The notes beneath the pieces were generated by a model. The model saw only the letters and a list, made by a program, of their open reading frames with translations. It was not told where the DNA came from and did not search any database. 64,000 nt of DNA, from the NCBI RefSeq assembly GCF_025949665.1, contig NZ_JAPDFT010000005.1, forward strand, positions 1 to 64,000, given 5' to 3'. Below, in pieces: positions 7,620-16,492 of the stretch. The translations under genes and the position numbers were made by a program. Origin of the DNA: Chryseobacterium viscerum (lineage in GTDB: Bacteria; Bacteroidota; Bacteroidia; Flavobacteriales; Weeksellaceae). The stretch's first letter is position 1, and every line of letters starts with the position of its first letter.

Positions 7620-10600
7620 ATGAGTTTTTTAAACAAAGTTCTTAAAGGGTTTTTGGGAGACAAAAAAGCGCAGGACCTAAAAGAAGTAAAAAAAGTTGTA
7701 ACAAAAATCAAGGCTGTAGAACCTAACATCCAACAATTGTCAGATGATGGGTTGAGACAAAAAACGGCTGAGTTTAAAGAGAATATAAAATCTGCAACCA
7801 GCAAGATCACAGCTCAAATAGAACAGATAAAAGAGCAGATAAAAAATTCAACCAATGTTGATGAAAAAGAAGCTCTTTTTTCAAAAATTGAGTCTCTAAA
7901 GAAAGAATCATATGAAATTGAAGAGAAAGTTCTTGTTCAGGTTCTTCCCGAAGCTTTTGCATTGATCAAAGAAACGGCAAGAAGATGGGCACAGAATGGA
8001 GAAATCCGTGTAACAGCAAGTGACTGGGACAGAGAACTGGCTGATGCAGGAAAAGATTTTGTGAGCATTCAGGGAGACACAGCTGTTTGGAAAAACTCAT
8101 GGGACGCTGCCGGAACTCCTGTAGTTTGGGATATGGTCCACTATGATGTTCAGTTTATCGGAGGGGTTATTCTTCACAGTGGTAAAATTGCCGAGATGGC
8201 AACCGGTGAAGGTAAAACTTTGGTAGGAACATTACCTATTTACTTAAATTCACTTCCTGAAAGAGGAGTACACGTTGTAACCGTGAACGACTATCTTGCA
8301 AAAAGAGACTCCGCGTGGATGGGTCCTCTTTATCAGTTCCACGGAATGTCTATCGACTGTATCGACAACCACCAGCCGAACTCAGACGGAAGAAGAAAAG
8401 CATACAACTCAGATATTACTTACGGAACCAACAATGAATTTGGTTTCGATTACCTGAGAGATAACATGGTAACTTCACCTTCAGAATTGGTACAAAGAGA
8501 ATTGAACTTTGCTATTGTGGATGAAGTTGACTCTGTATTGGTAGATGATGCAAGAACACCATTGATCATTTCCGGTCCGGTTCCTCAGGGAGACAGACAG
8601 GAGTTTGATGTTCTTAAACCTTCTATTGACAGAATTGTTGAAGTACAAAAGAAAACCGTTTCTGCTATTTTCAACGAAGCGAAAAAATTAATCGCTGCAG
8701 GAAATACAAAAGAAGGTGGGTTTAAATTGCTTCAGGCGTACAGAGGTCTTCCAAAAAACAGACAATTAATCAAATTCTTATCGGAAAGCGGAAACAGAGC
8801 ATTGCTTCAAAAAGTTGAATCGCAGTATATGCAGGACAACAACCGTGACATGCCGATCGTAGATAAAGATCTTTACTTCGTTATCGAAGAGAAAAACAAC
8901 CAGGTGGATCTTACCGATAAAGGTGTTGAGTATATGTCTCAAGGAAATTCTGATACTAACTTCTTCGTTCTTCCTGATATCGGGACTGAAATTGCTGAAG
9001 TAGAAGCTAAAAATCTTTCTAAAGAAGAGGAATTTGAAGCTAAAGAAAGACTTTTTGCTGACTTTGCTGAAAAATCTGAACGTGTTCATACTATGAGCCA
9101 GCTATTGAAAGCATACACATTATTTGAAAAAGATGATGAGTATGTAGTAATTGATGGTGAAGTAAAAATTGTTGATGAGCAGACAGGACGTATCATGGAG
9201 GGTCGTCGTTATTCAGATGGTCTTCACCAGGCAATCGAAGCGAAAGAGAGCGTAAAAATTGAGGCTGCTACTCAAACTTTTGCTACCATCACGCTTCAGA
9301 ACTATTTCCGTATGTACAACAAACTTGCGGGGATGACTGGTACAGCTGAAACTGAGGCGGGTGAACTTTGGGAAATCTACAAATTAGATGTAGTGGTTAT
9401 CCCAACAAACCGTCCAATTTTAAGAAATGACAAACAGGATTTAGTTTTCAAAACTAACAGAGAAAAATATAATGCTGTAATTGAAGAAGTAGAAAAATTA
9501 ACAGAAGCAAAAAGACCTGTATTGGTAGGAACAACTTCTGTTGAAATTTCCCAATTGCTTTCAAAAGCACTTCAGTTAAGAAAAATTCCTCACCAGGTCC
9601 TGAACGCGAAGCTTCACAAGAAAGAAGCCGAGATTGTGGCAGGAGCAGGACAGCCGGGAGTTGTAACCATTGCAACGAACATGGCTGGTCGTGGTACGGA
9701 TATTAAGCTTTCTAAGGAAGTAAAAGAAGCTGGAGGTTTAGCGATCATCGGTACTGAAAGACATGATTCAAGACGTGTTGACAGACAGCTTAGAGGTAGA
9801 GCAGGACGTCAGGGAGACCCTGGAAGTTCTCAGTTCTATGTATCTCTTGAAGATAACCTGATGCGTTTGTTCGGTTCTGAAAGAATTGCTAAAATGATGG
9901 ACAGAATGGGTCATAAAGAAGGTGAAGTAATTCAGCACTCTATGATCAGCAAGTCTATTGAAAGAGCTCAGAAGAAAGTAGAAGAAAACAACTTCGGAAC
10001 AAGAAAGAGACTTCTTGAGTATGATGACGTAATGAACAAACAACGTGACGTAATCTACAAGAGAAGAAAGAATGCCCTGTTCGGAGATCACTTGAAATAT
10101 GATATTACGAATATGATTTTCGATGTTGCTAATTCTATCGTTGCGAAAGGAAAGGCTTCAGGAAGTTATAAAGATTTTGAATACGAAATCATTAAAACAT
10201 TTACAATGGAATCTCCGGTTTCCCAAAGTGATTTTAATAATAAAAATGTTCAGGATCTGACGAATATTTTATTCAATGCAGCTCAGGAAGATTATAGAAT
10301 GAAATTGAATCTATTGAAAGAAAAATCTTTCCCAATCATTGAGAATGTATACCAAAATCAAGGTTCAATGTTCAAAATGATCCAGGTTCCTTTCACAGAC
10401 GGACATAAAACAATGACTATTGTAGCTGATCTTAAAGAAGCTTATGATACTCAGTGTGAAAGTTTGGTGAACGATTTTGAGAAGAATATCACATTATCAA
10501 TTATTGATGAAAACTGGAAGCTTCATCTTCGTGAGATGGACGACTTAAGAAGATCATCACAGGGAGCTGTTTACGAGCAGAAAGATCCGCTTGTAATCTA

Positions 10601-10694
10601 TAAACAGGAATCTTTCCACCTATTCAGTGAAATGATTGACAAACTAAACAAAGAAATTATTTCTTTCTTATACAAAGGAGAAATTCCAGCTTAA
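7620..10694 (+). CDS. secA: Preprotein translocase ATPase SecA
   Basis: This 1024-residue motor protein drives secreted proteins through SecYEG. Visible motifs are Walker A MATGEGKT (about residues 193-200), the DEVD Walker B of NBD1 (IVDEVDSVLVDDARTPLIISG), NBD2 motifs (VGTTSVE, TNMAGRGTDI, GTERHDSRRVDRQLRGRAGRQGDPG) and the helical scaffold (EYDDVMNKQRDVIYKRR). The preprotein cross-linking region carries the roughly 100-residue Bacteroidota insertion (about residues 330-450). The protein ends in KGEIPA and lacks the C-terminal CxCxSGKKxKxCC zinc motif found in many SecA proteins. Confidence 0.97.
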   Translation: MSFLNKVLKGFLGDKKAQDLKEVKKVVTKIKAVEPNIQQLSDDGLRQKTAEFKENIKSATSKITAQIEQIKEQIKNSTNVDEKEALFSKIESLKKESYEIEEKVLVQVLPEAFALIKETARRWAQNGEIRVTASDWDRELADAGKDFVSIQGDTAVWKNSWDAAGTPVVWDMVHYDVQFIGGVILHSGKIAEMATGEGKTLVGTLPIYLNSLPERGVHVVTVNDYLAKRDSAWMGPLYQFHGMSIDCIDNHQPNSDGRRKAYNSDITYGTNNEFGFDYLRDNMVTSPSELVQRELNFAIVDEVDSVLVDDARTPLIISGPVPQGDRQEFDVLKPSIDRIVEVQKKTVSAIFNEAKKLIAAGNTKEGGFKLLQAYRGLPKNRQLIKFLSESGNRALLQKVESQYMQDNNRDMPIVDKDLYFVIEEKNNQVDLTDKGVEYMSQGNSDTNFFVLPDIGTEIAEVEAKNLSKEEEFEAKERLFADFAEKSERVHTMSQLLKAYTLFEKDDEYVVIDGEVKIVDEQTGRIMEGRRYSDGLHQAIEAKESVKIEAATQTFATITLQNYFRMYNKLAGMTGTAETEAGELWEIYKLDVVVIPTNRPILRNDKQDLVFKTNREKYNAVIEEVEKLTEAKRPVLVGTTSVEISQLLSKALQLRKIPHQVLNAKLHKKEAEIVAGAGQPGVVTIATNMAGRGTDIKLSKEVKEAGGLAIIGTERHDSRRVDRQLRGRAGRQGDPGSSQFYVSLEDNLMRLFGSERIAKMMDRMGHKEGEVIQHSMISKSIERAQKKVEENNFGTRKRLLEYDDVMNKQRDVIYKRRKNALFGDHLKYDITNMIFDVANSIVAKGKASGSYKDFEYEIIKTFTMESPVSQSDFNNKNVQDLTNILFNAAQEDYRMKLNLLKEKSFPIIENVYQNQGSMFKMIQVPFTDGHKTMTIVADLKEAYDTQCESLVNDFEKNITLSIIDENWKLHLREMDDLRRSSQGAVYEQKDPLVIYKQESFHLFSEMIDKLNKEIISFLYKGEIPA

Positions 10695-10716
10695 GAAAAA
10701 TTTAATAATATCATCT

Positions 10717-10752
10717 AAAAACCGCTCTGGCATTGACCATAGCGGTTTTTTG
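10717..10752 (+). terminator. secA terminator
   Basis: AAAAACCGCT/AGCGGTTTTT is a perfect 10-bp stem around a 14-base loop, with the 3' arm running into a T-tract. It lies 23 bp after the secA stop. Confidence 0.85.
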
Positions 10753-10796
10753 TTATTCAGTATATAATAATTTTATGATAAATATCAATCTTATTA

Positions 10797-10828
10797 TTTA
10801 TTTAGAACAGTTAAAAATAATATATTTG
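10797..10828 (+). promoter_or_regulatory. Promoter of the iron-uptake cluster (-7 box, weak operator-like sequence)
   Basis: TATATTTG at 10821-10828 is a perfect TAnnTTTG box, 18 bp before the ATG at 10846. Immediately upstream, ATTTAGAAC...TAAAAAT (about 10797-10819) is a weak inverted repeat. It could be a flavobacterial Fur-type site, but it is too degenerate to call with confidence. Confidence 0.45.
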
Positions 10829-10845
10829 CAGAAAATTTGACTTTC

Positions 10846-13038
10846 ATGAAAAATGTACTGATCTGTGCTTCTGCACTGGGAACAATGCTGGTTTCTGCCC
10901 AAAAAAAAGATTCATTAACCACTAAAAGCATTGACGAAGTAGTTATCAATACATATGTTAAGAAAGACAGTGATTATTCCAACAAAATGCCTCTGAAAGC
11001 TATAGAAGATCCACAAGTATATTCTTCTATTGACAAAGGTGTATTAGAAAATCAATTGCTATTTACCGTAGATGATGCTTTCAGGAATGTGGCGGGTGCA
11101 CAGAAAATGTGGAGCGCTACAAACAGAGCTGGAGATGGAGGGATCTACCTTAACTTAAGAGGTTTTGTTGCAGGAAACTCTATAAGAAATGGTATGGTAG
11201 CTCCTATTACAACTTCAATGGATGCAATCAATGTAGAAAGAATTGAAGTGTTGAAAGGACCTTCTGCTACATTATTCGGAAGTAATGTGACGTCTTACGG
11301 AGGTGTTATCAACAGAGTTACTAAAAAGCCTTTTGAAACTTTTGCAGGTGCTGTTTCTCTGGCAGGTGGAAGTTATAACTACTACAGAGTACAGGCAGAC
11401 GTTAATGCTCCGCTTACGAAAGATAAAAAACTATTATTCAGATTAAATACAGCTTATACTAATCAGGGAACTTTTCAGAGAAACAATGCAAAGAATTCTT
11501 TCTATGCATTTACCCCATCCATTACTTACCGTCCTACAGATAATTTAGAGATCAATGCTGAACTGGAAATGTTTGAAACCAATTCATATCCTGAAACCGC
11601 TTTCTTCTTTTATTATCCAAGTTCGCAACTTGGTGCAGACAGTATGGATAAACTGGAGAAATTGGGCTATAACTATAAACAGTCTTACACTGGAGAAGGT
11701 CTTAAAACTGTTGGTAAAGCAAGAAACTTCTTTGGACAGGTTAATTATAAGATTAATGAGCATATCAAATCCTCTACGAATGTAAGTACTTCTTATTCTT
11801 ACTCAGACGGATTTAACCCTTATTTCTATTTTGCTCCAAACCCTGCCAATAGTTCAGAAATTGGGGTAGCAAGAGCTGACCAGTCTACTAAAGACAGCAA
11901 AAGAACGTATTTCCAGGTTCAGCAGAACTTCAATTTTGATTTCAATATCGGAAGCGTAAGAAACAGAACAGTTGCCGGTTTTGATTATATGAGAATGAAT
12001 GACAACCAGTATTTTCTGTTTACAGATTTTGACTGGGTACCATTTAATGCCACAGATTATTCCAATATGAATGGCCAGACATTGGGTGCAAAATATACAG
12101 CACTACAAAGCGGGTCTGATTTTGAGAAAAACAATACTTATATAAGCAGGGGAAAAAAAGATATTTACAGTGGTTATATTTCCAATGTCATCACTCCTGT
12201 AGAAGGACTTAATATTCTTACTTCTGTACGATACGAAAGTGTAAATTTTAAAGGAGGGCAAACCGGACAAAAATTGACTGATTCATATAGCCAGGGATCA
12301 TGGTCTCCAAAATTCGGAGTTGTTTATCAGATTCTTCCTGAGAAATTATCCGTATTCGGAAACTACCAGAACAGTTTTTCAGTAAATGGATATTATACTT
12401 CGGATAAAACAGGGAATGTAACCCTTTCAACACCCGAAAGAGCCAATCAGTTTGAAGGAGGTATCAAAACCAATCTTATCAAAGGAAGAATTACTACAAC
12501 TTTAAGCTATTATAATATTCAGGTAAAAAATACACTTCTTAATACTGGTGAAATGACAGGAACAGGACAGGCTGTACAAAATCAGGCTGGTTTATTAAGA
12601 AGCCAGGGAGTAGAATTGGAAGCAAATGCTTATCTGATCAAAGGATTCTCTGTAATTGCCGGAGTAAGCTACAACGATATGAAATATACAGAAGCTGATG
12701 AAACGGTAATCGGAAGAAGGCCTGCTACGGCATCATCTCCATGGTTGGTTAACTTCAATGCAAGCTACCAATTCCTTGACGGGAAATTAAAAGGACTTGG
12801 ATTCGGGGTTGGAGGAAACTACGCGAGCGACAACAAGATTGTTAACTCTACAACCATGGGTACTTTCATTCTTCCAAAATATCTGGTATTGAATGCTAAT
12901 GCCTTTTATGACACTAAAAAATTCAGAATCGGTGTGAAAGTAGACAACTTTACCAATGAACATTACTGGAGCGGATATACAACTGCTAATGCCCAGGCAC
13001 TAGCCAACGTATTAGGAAGCTTCACTTATAAATTTTAA
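10846..13038 (+). CDS. TonB-dependent siderophore receptor 1
   Basis: This 730-residue outer-membrane receptor has a signal peptide ending near ...LVSAQ and a TonB-box-like SIDEVVINTY. A plug domain follows (VDDAFRNVAGAQK...GIYLNLRGF...VERIEVLKGPSATLFGS...GGVINRVTKKP) and then a 22-strand-type barrel ending in the aromatic SFTYKF. I chose the ATG at 10846 because the in-frame TTG at 10837 leaves only nine bases after the -7 box and precedes the signal peptide. It heads a same-strand run with a second receptor 33 bp downstream, fitting ferric-siderophore uptake. The actual ligand is unknown. Confidence 0.9.
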   Translation: MKNVLICASALGTMLVSAQKKDSLTTKSIDEVVINTYVKKDSDYSNKMPLKAIEDPQVYSSIDKGVLENQLLFTVDDAFRNVAGAQKMWSATNRAGDGGIYLNLRGFVAGNSIRNGMVAPITTSMDAINVERIEVLKGPSATLFGSNVTSYGGVINRVTKKPFETFAGAVSLAGGSYNYYRVQADVNAPLTKDKKLLFRLNTAYTNQGTFQRNNAKNSFYAFTPSITYRPTDNLEINAELEMFETNSYPETAFFFYYPSSQLGADSMDKLEKLGYNYKQSYTGEGLKTVGKARNFFGQVNYKINEHIKSSTNVSTSYSYSDGFNPYFYFAPNPANSSEIGVARADQSTKDSKRTYFQVQQNFNFDFNIGSVRNRTVAGFDYMRMNDNQYFLFTDFDWVPFNATDYSNMNGQTLGAKYTALQSGSDFEKNNTYISRGKKDIYSGYISNVITPVEGLNILTSVRYESVNFKGGQTGQKLTDSYSQGSWSPKFGVVYQILPEKLSVFGNYQNSFSVNGYYTSDKTGNVTLSTPERANQFEGGIKTNLIKGRITTTLSYYNIQVKNTLLNTGEMTGTGQAVQNQAGLLRSQGVELEANAYLIKGFSVIAGVSYNDMKYTEADETVIGRRPATASSPWLVNFNASYQFLDGKLKGLGFGVGGNYASDNKIVNSTTMGTFILPKYLVLNANAFYDTKKFRIGVKVDNFTNEHYWSGYTTANAQALANVLGSFTYKF

Positions 13039-13071
13039 ACTGTTAGAGTAAAATTACTCCCCTTATAAACA

Positions 13072-15252
13072 ATGAAAAGAATAACAATAGGAGCTGCATT
13101 ATTAACTTCCATGTTAAGTTTTGCACAGGAAAAAAAAGACACCATCAAATCCAACGATATTGAAGAAGTAGTTGTTAACGGAAGATATTATCAGAAGTAC
13201 AAACTGAATGAAGTTTCAGGTTCGTTAAGAATCCAGACTCCGATTCTTGAGCTTCCTCAGAATGTACAGTCTGTAAGTTCTCAGGTTCTGGCTGATCAGA
13301 TTACATTGAACATGTCTGAAGGTATTGTTCGTAACGTAAGTGGTGCAAGAAAAGTAGAACACTGGGATAATGTATATTCCAATGTCTTCATGAGAGGTGC
13401 CAGTATTGCCACTTTCATGAACGGAATGAATGTTTCCTCTACCTGGGGACCTATTAATCCTGATGCATCTATCATAGACAGGATAGAGTTTGTAAAAGGT
13501 CCTGCCGGATTTATGGGTTCTATGGGAGATCCTGCCGGATTTTATAATGTAGTTACAAAAAAACCTACTGGAAAATTCGCCAACAGTGTGCGTTTCACTA
13601 CAGGAAGCTATAACCTTTTCAGAGGGGAAGCAGATCTTGACGGAGTTCTTGTGAAAGACGGAGTTCTAGACTACCGTATCAATTTAATGGGAAGCTCTAA
13701 TAAATCATGGGTGGAAAATGATAAAACAAGCAAAATCATTGTTGCCCCTTCCATTACTTTCAGACCTACAAAGACTACTACGTTTACAGCACAGTATAAC
13801 TATCAGTACTTAAAATTCAATCAGCCGGGAGCTTATCTGATGTCTAACGATGGATACGCTTCACTGAATGTACATACCAACTTTAATGACCCGAACTTCA
13901 AGAAAACTGAAGTAAAAGATCAGAGTCTATTCTTAAGCTTAGACCAGAAACTGTTCAAAGACTGGGTTTGGAGTACACAATATGCTTATATGGACCTGAA
14001 CTATGACGGAGGTTCCTGGTGGGGAACATTTGATTCAGCCAATAAAAATGTTTTAAACAGAACATTAAGCAACTGGCAGGCAAAAGGAAAAAATCATATT
14101 TTCCAGACCTATGTGAGAGGAACCCTTAATACAGGGAATATTGTTCATAAAATAATCGCGGGATTTGATTACGGAGACAGAAAATACACTGCTGACTTTT
14201 CTTCTTATTCAAAAATTGTAGATGGCAAAGAAACCTTACTATTCCCAATTGACATTTATAATGTAAATTATGGGGTAGATCCTTCAAAACTTCCATCTTC
14301 TGATTTTTATACATTAAACACTTCTGCTCCGTTTTATAACGATCAGGGTGTAAAATATACTTCTTATTACGCTCAGGATCAGATTGAAATGTTTGATAAC
14401 AAACTGAGATTAACATTGGCAGGAAGATATACAAGCGGTAAAACCTATTCCGCATATCCTAATCTAAGCACTGGTACTCCTATTGTACCTGATACAGCTG
14501 GTGAGTTTACACCAAGAGTTGGAGTGAGTTATTCTATTAATGAAAATTTCTCTGCTTACGGTATCTATGATAAAACCTTCGTACCACAATCCGGAACAGG
14601 AATTAACAAAACCAAAATTACAGATCCTTTCAGAGGACAGAATATTGAATTCGGGTTGAAGAAAGACTGGTTCGGAGGAAAATGGAACTCTACTTTCTCA
14701 GTATACGAAATCAGAAGACAGAATATTCTTGTTGCGGGACTTAAAGAACAAAATGAAGGACAGCCTTTCCAGGTTGCTACAGGTGAGCAGAGAGCAAGAG
14801 GTTTTGAAACCGATATCAAAGGAGAAATCATCAAAGGGTTGAATATTATCATCAACTATGCTTATACAGATGCAAAAACCGTTAAAGACACAGATCCTAC
14901 AAGAATTGGAATCCAGTCTCCGGGGAATGCTAAAAATGTACAGAATACATGGATCAACTATAGGTTTGAAAATGGTCTTATGAAAGGTTTTGGTATTTCA
15001 GCAGGTTATCAGTATCAGGGAGGAAGACAATCATGGTACGGAGTAAGTGCCGCAAAAGATCAGAGCCTTCCGGATTATTTTGATACCAACTTCGGGGTTT
15101 CTTATGTTGCTAAGAAATTCGATGTCAATCTAATGTTGAATAATGTCCTTAACAGAAAATTGTACAGTGGTTACAGAGGAGATGCCGGCGAATATGCATG
15201 GATCTATAATGCTCCGCGTAACTGGAGACTATCAATAGGATATAAATTTTAA
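13072..15252 (+). CDS. TonB-dependent siderophore receptor 2
   Basis: This 726-residue protein has a signal peptide (...MLSFAQ) and a TonB-box-like DIEEVVVNGRY. The plug carries VFMRGASIATFMNGMNV and DRIEFVKGPAGFMGSMGDPAGFYNVVTKKP, typical of ferrichrome/hydroxamate-type siderophore receptors, and the barrel ends in SIGYKF. It starts 33 bp after receptor 1 with no promoter visible, so the two are likely co-transcribed. A terminator-like hairpin separates it from the PepSY gene that follows. Confidence 0.9.
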   Translation: MKRITIGAALLTSMLSFAQEKKDTIKSNDIEEVVVNGRYYQKYKLNEVSGSLRIQTPILELPQNVQSVSSQVLADQITLNMSEGIVRNVSGARKVEHWDNVYSNVFMRGASIATFMNGMNVSSTWGPINPDASIIDRIEFVKGPAGFMGSMGDPAGFYNVVTKKPTGKFANSVRFTTGSYNLFRGEADLDGVLVKDGVLDYRINLMGSSNKSWVENDKTSKIIVAPSITFRPTKTTTFTAQYNYQYLKFNQPGAYLMSNDGYASLNVHTNFNDPNFKKTEVKDQSLFLSLDQKLFKDWVWSTQYAYMDLNYDGGSWWGTFDSANKNVLNRTLSNWQAKGKNHIFQTYVRGTLNTGNIVHKIIAGFDYGDRKYTADFSSYSKIVDGKETLLFPIDIYNVNYGVDPSKLPSSDFYTLNTSAPFYNDQGVKYTSYYAQDQIEMFDNKLRLTLAGRYTSGKTYSAYPNLSTGTPIVPDTAGEFTPRVGVSYSINENFSAYGIYDKTFVPQSGTGINKTKITDPFRGQNIEFGLKKDWFGGKWNSTFSVYEIRRQNILVAGLKEQNEGQPFQVATGEQRARGFETDIKGEIIKGLNIIINYAYTDAKTVKDTDPTRIGIQSPGNAKNVQNTWINYRFENGLMKGFGISAGYQYQGGRQSWYGVSAAKDQSLPDYFDTNFGVSYVAKKFDVNLMLNNVLNRKLYSGYRGDAGEYAWIYNAPRNWRLSIGYKF

Positions 15253-15262
15253 AAATTCAAAG

Positions 15263-15289
15263 GTTAGCCCCTCATGGGGTTAACTTTTT
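15263..15289 (+). terminator. Intergenic terminator/attenuator before the first PepSY gene
   Basis: GTTAGCCCC-TCAT-GGGGTTAAC gives a 9-bp stem (one G-U pair) with a tetraloop, followed by TTTTT. The T-tract ends only 3 bases before the next ATG. It has the form of an intrinsic terminator placed inside what looks like an operon, so it may lower PepSY expression relative to the receptors. Confidence 0.7.
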
Positions 15290-15292
15290 GCT

Positions 15293-16492
15293 ATGAGAAA
15301 AAAGCATCACCATAAAAAGAAAGCTCCTTCAAAAAAGTGGTCTGCCAAACTCCATTTGTGGTTTGGTTTATCTGTTGGTTTCATCGTATTTATAGTCTCT
15401 CTTTCAGGGACTTTATATGTTTTTAAGGATGAAATACAGAATAGCCTGCGTAAAGAAGCCATTTATCTGAAGAAAGAAGATGTTGGAAAAAAGCCACTGT
15501 CTATTAATCTGCTTCGTGAAAAAGTATCGCTGGAACTTAATGAGAAGGAGCCTATAAGCGCGGTGGAAATTCCTTTAGATAAAACCAAATCCTATCAGTT
15601 CGAGTACTATAAAAAAAGCAAGAAGGGTTGGAACTATTTCCAGCAGGTACGCATTAACAAACTGGTGTATGTGAATCAGTACACCGGACAAATCCTTGCT
15701 GTTTATGATGAAAAATATGATGTTTTCAATATTCTGAAATATCTCCACTGGGGGCTTCTGCTCAACTCAGAATGGGGACCATATACTGTAGGGATCCCAA
15801 CTGTACTTTTCATCGTTATGTTGATAACAGGAATTATTTTATGGTGGCCTAAAAATAAAAATGCCAGAAAAGGACGTTTTTGGTTCAATTGGGAAAATGT
15901 AAAAAACTGGAAGCGTAAAAACTACGATCTTCATAATATCTTAGGGTTCTATGCTTCATTTATTGCATTGCTATTAAGTGTCACAGGGATTTATTTTGCG
16001 TATCCCTATGTAAAAAACACCTTTACGTTTGCATTATCCGGTTCATGGGAACTTCCAAAAGAAAAAGAAAGAAAATCTCCGGACTCTCTGATGGCAAAGA
16101 ATGAAGCTGTTTTTGATCTGGCTTCCGCACAGACTGAAAAGCTGTATGCAAAATCATCCAGCTTCAGAATTACGCTGAACGGAAAGAATAAAAAAGGAAA
16201 AGAACTGAAAAACCTTCCGGTAACAGTTTACGGAATGGAAGGAAGATACAGTGAAAGAAATATCCTGACATTCGACAATTACTCCGGAAAACTTTTAGCC
16301 AACAAACCTCATCACAATCTCAGTACTGCCGAGAAATACTCCAACGCCAATTATGATATCCATACCGGATCCTACTTCGGAATCATTGGAAAAATCATCT
16401 GGTTTATTGCCGGCCTCACATGTACATCACTCCCTGTAACCGGATTCCTGGTTTGGTGGGGAAAAAGAAAGAAAAAAGGAAAGAAAATATAA
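15293..16492 (+). CDS. PepSY-associated TM domain protein 1
   Basis: This 399-residue inner-membrane protein starts with a His/Lys-rich MRKKHHHKKK tail. It continues with KWSAKLHLWFGL and about four membrane segments containing conserved histidines (HLWFGL, LHWGLLL, YDLHNILGFYAS, NYDIHTGSYFG) and the closing LPVTGFLVWWGKRKKK. This is the PepSY-TM (PiuB-like) pattern. Such proteins commonly sit beside siderophore receptors and are proposed to reduce or release iron from ferric siderophores. Its stop codon overlaps the next receptor's start by one base (TAATG). Confidence 0.88.
   Translation: MRKKHHHKKKAPSKKWSAKLHLWFGLSVGFIVFIVSLSGTLYVFKDEIQNSLRKEAIYLKKEDVGKKPLSINLLREKVSLELNEKEPISAVEIPLDKTKSYQFEYYKKSKKGWNYFQQVRINKLVYVNQYTGQILAVYDEKYDVFNILKYLHWGLLLNSEWGPYTVGIPTVLFIVMLITGIILWWPKNKNARKGRFWFNWENVKNWKRKNYDLHNILGFYASFIALLLSVTGIYFAYPYVKNTFTFALSGSWELPKEKERKSPDSLMAKNEAVFDLASAQTEKLYAKSSSFRITLNGKNKKGKELKNLPVTVYGMEGRYSERNILTFDNYSGKLLANKPHHNLSTAEKYSNANYDIHTGSYFGIIGKIIWFIAGLTCTSLPVTGFLVWWGKRKKKGKKI

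Noticed and set aside
8778..10091. Antisense open frames within secA
   Set aside because: They follow the codon pattern of secA on the other strand and show no protein family or start signal.
10797..10819. Fur box upstream of the siderophore receptors
   Set aside because: The inverted repeat is too imperfect to call a Fur site; it is mentioned only as a weak possibility.
10837..10845. TTG start for TonB receptor 1 (and TTG at 27335 for the PI-PLC gene)
   Set aside because: Both lie at or next to -7 boxes and precede the true signal-peptide Met; the ATGs at 10846 and 27356 fit better.
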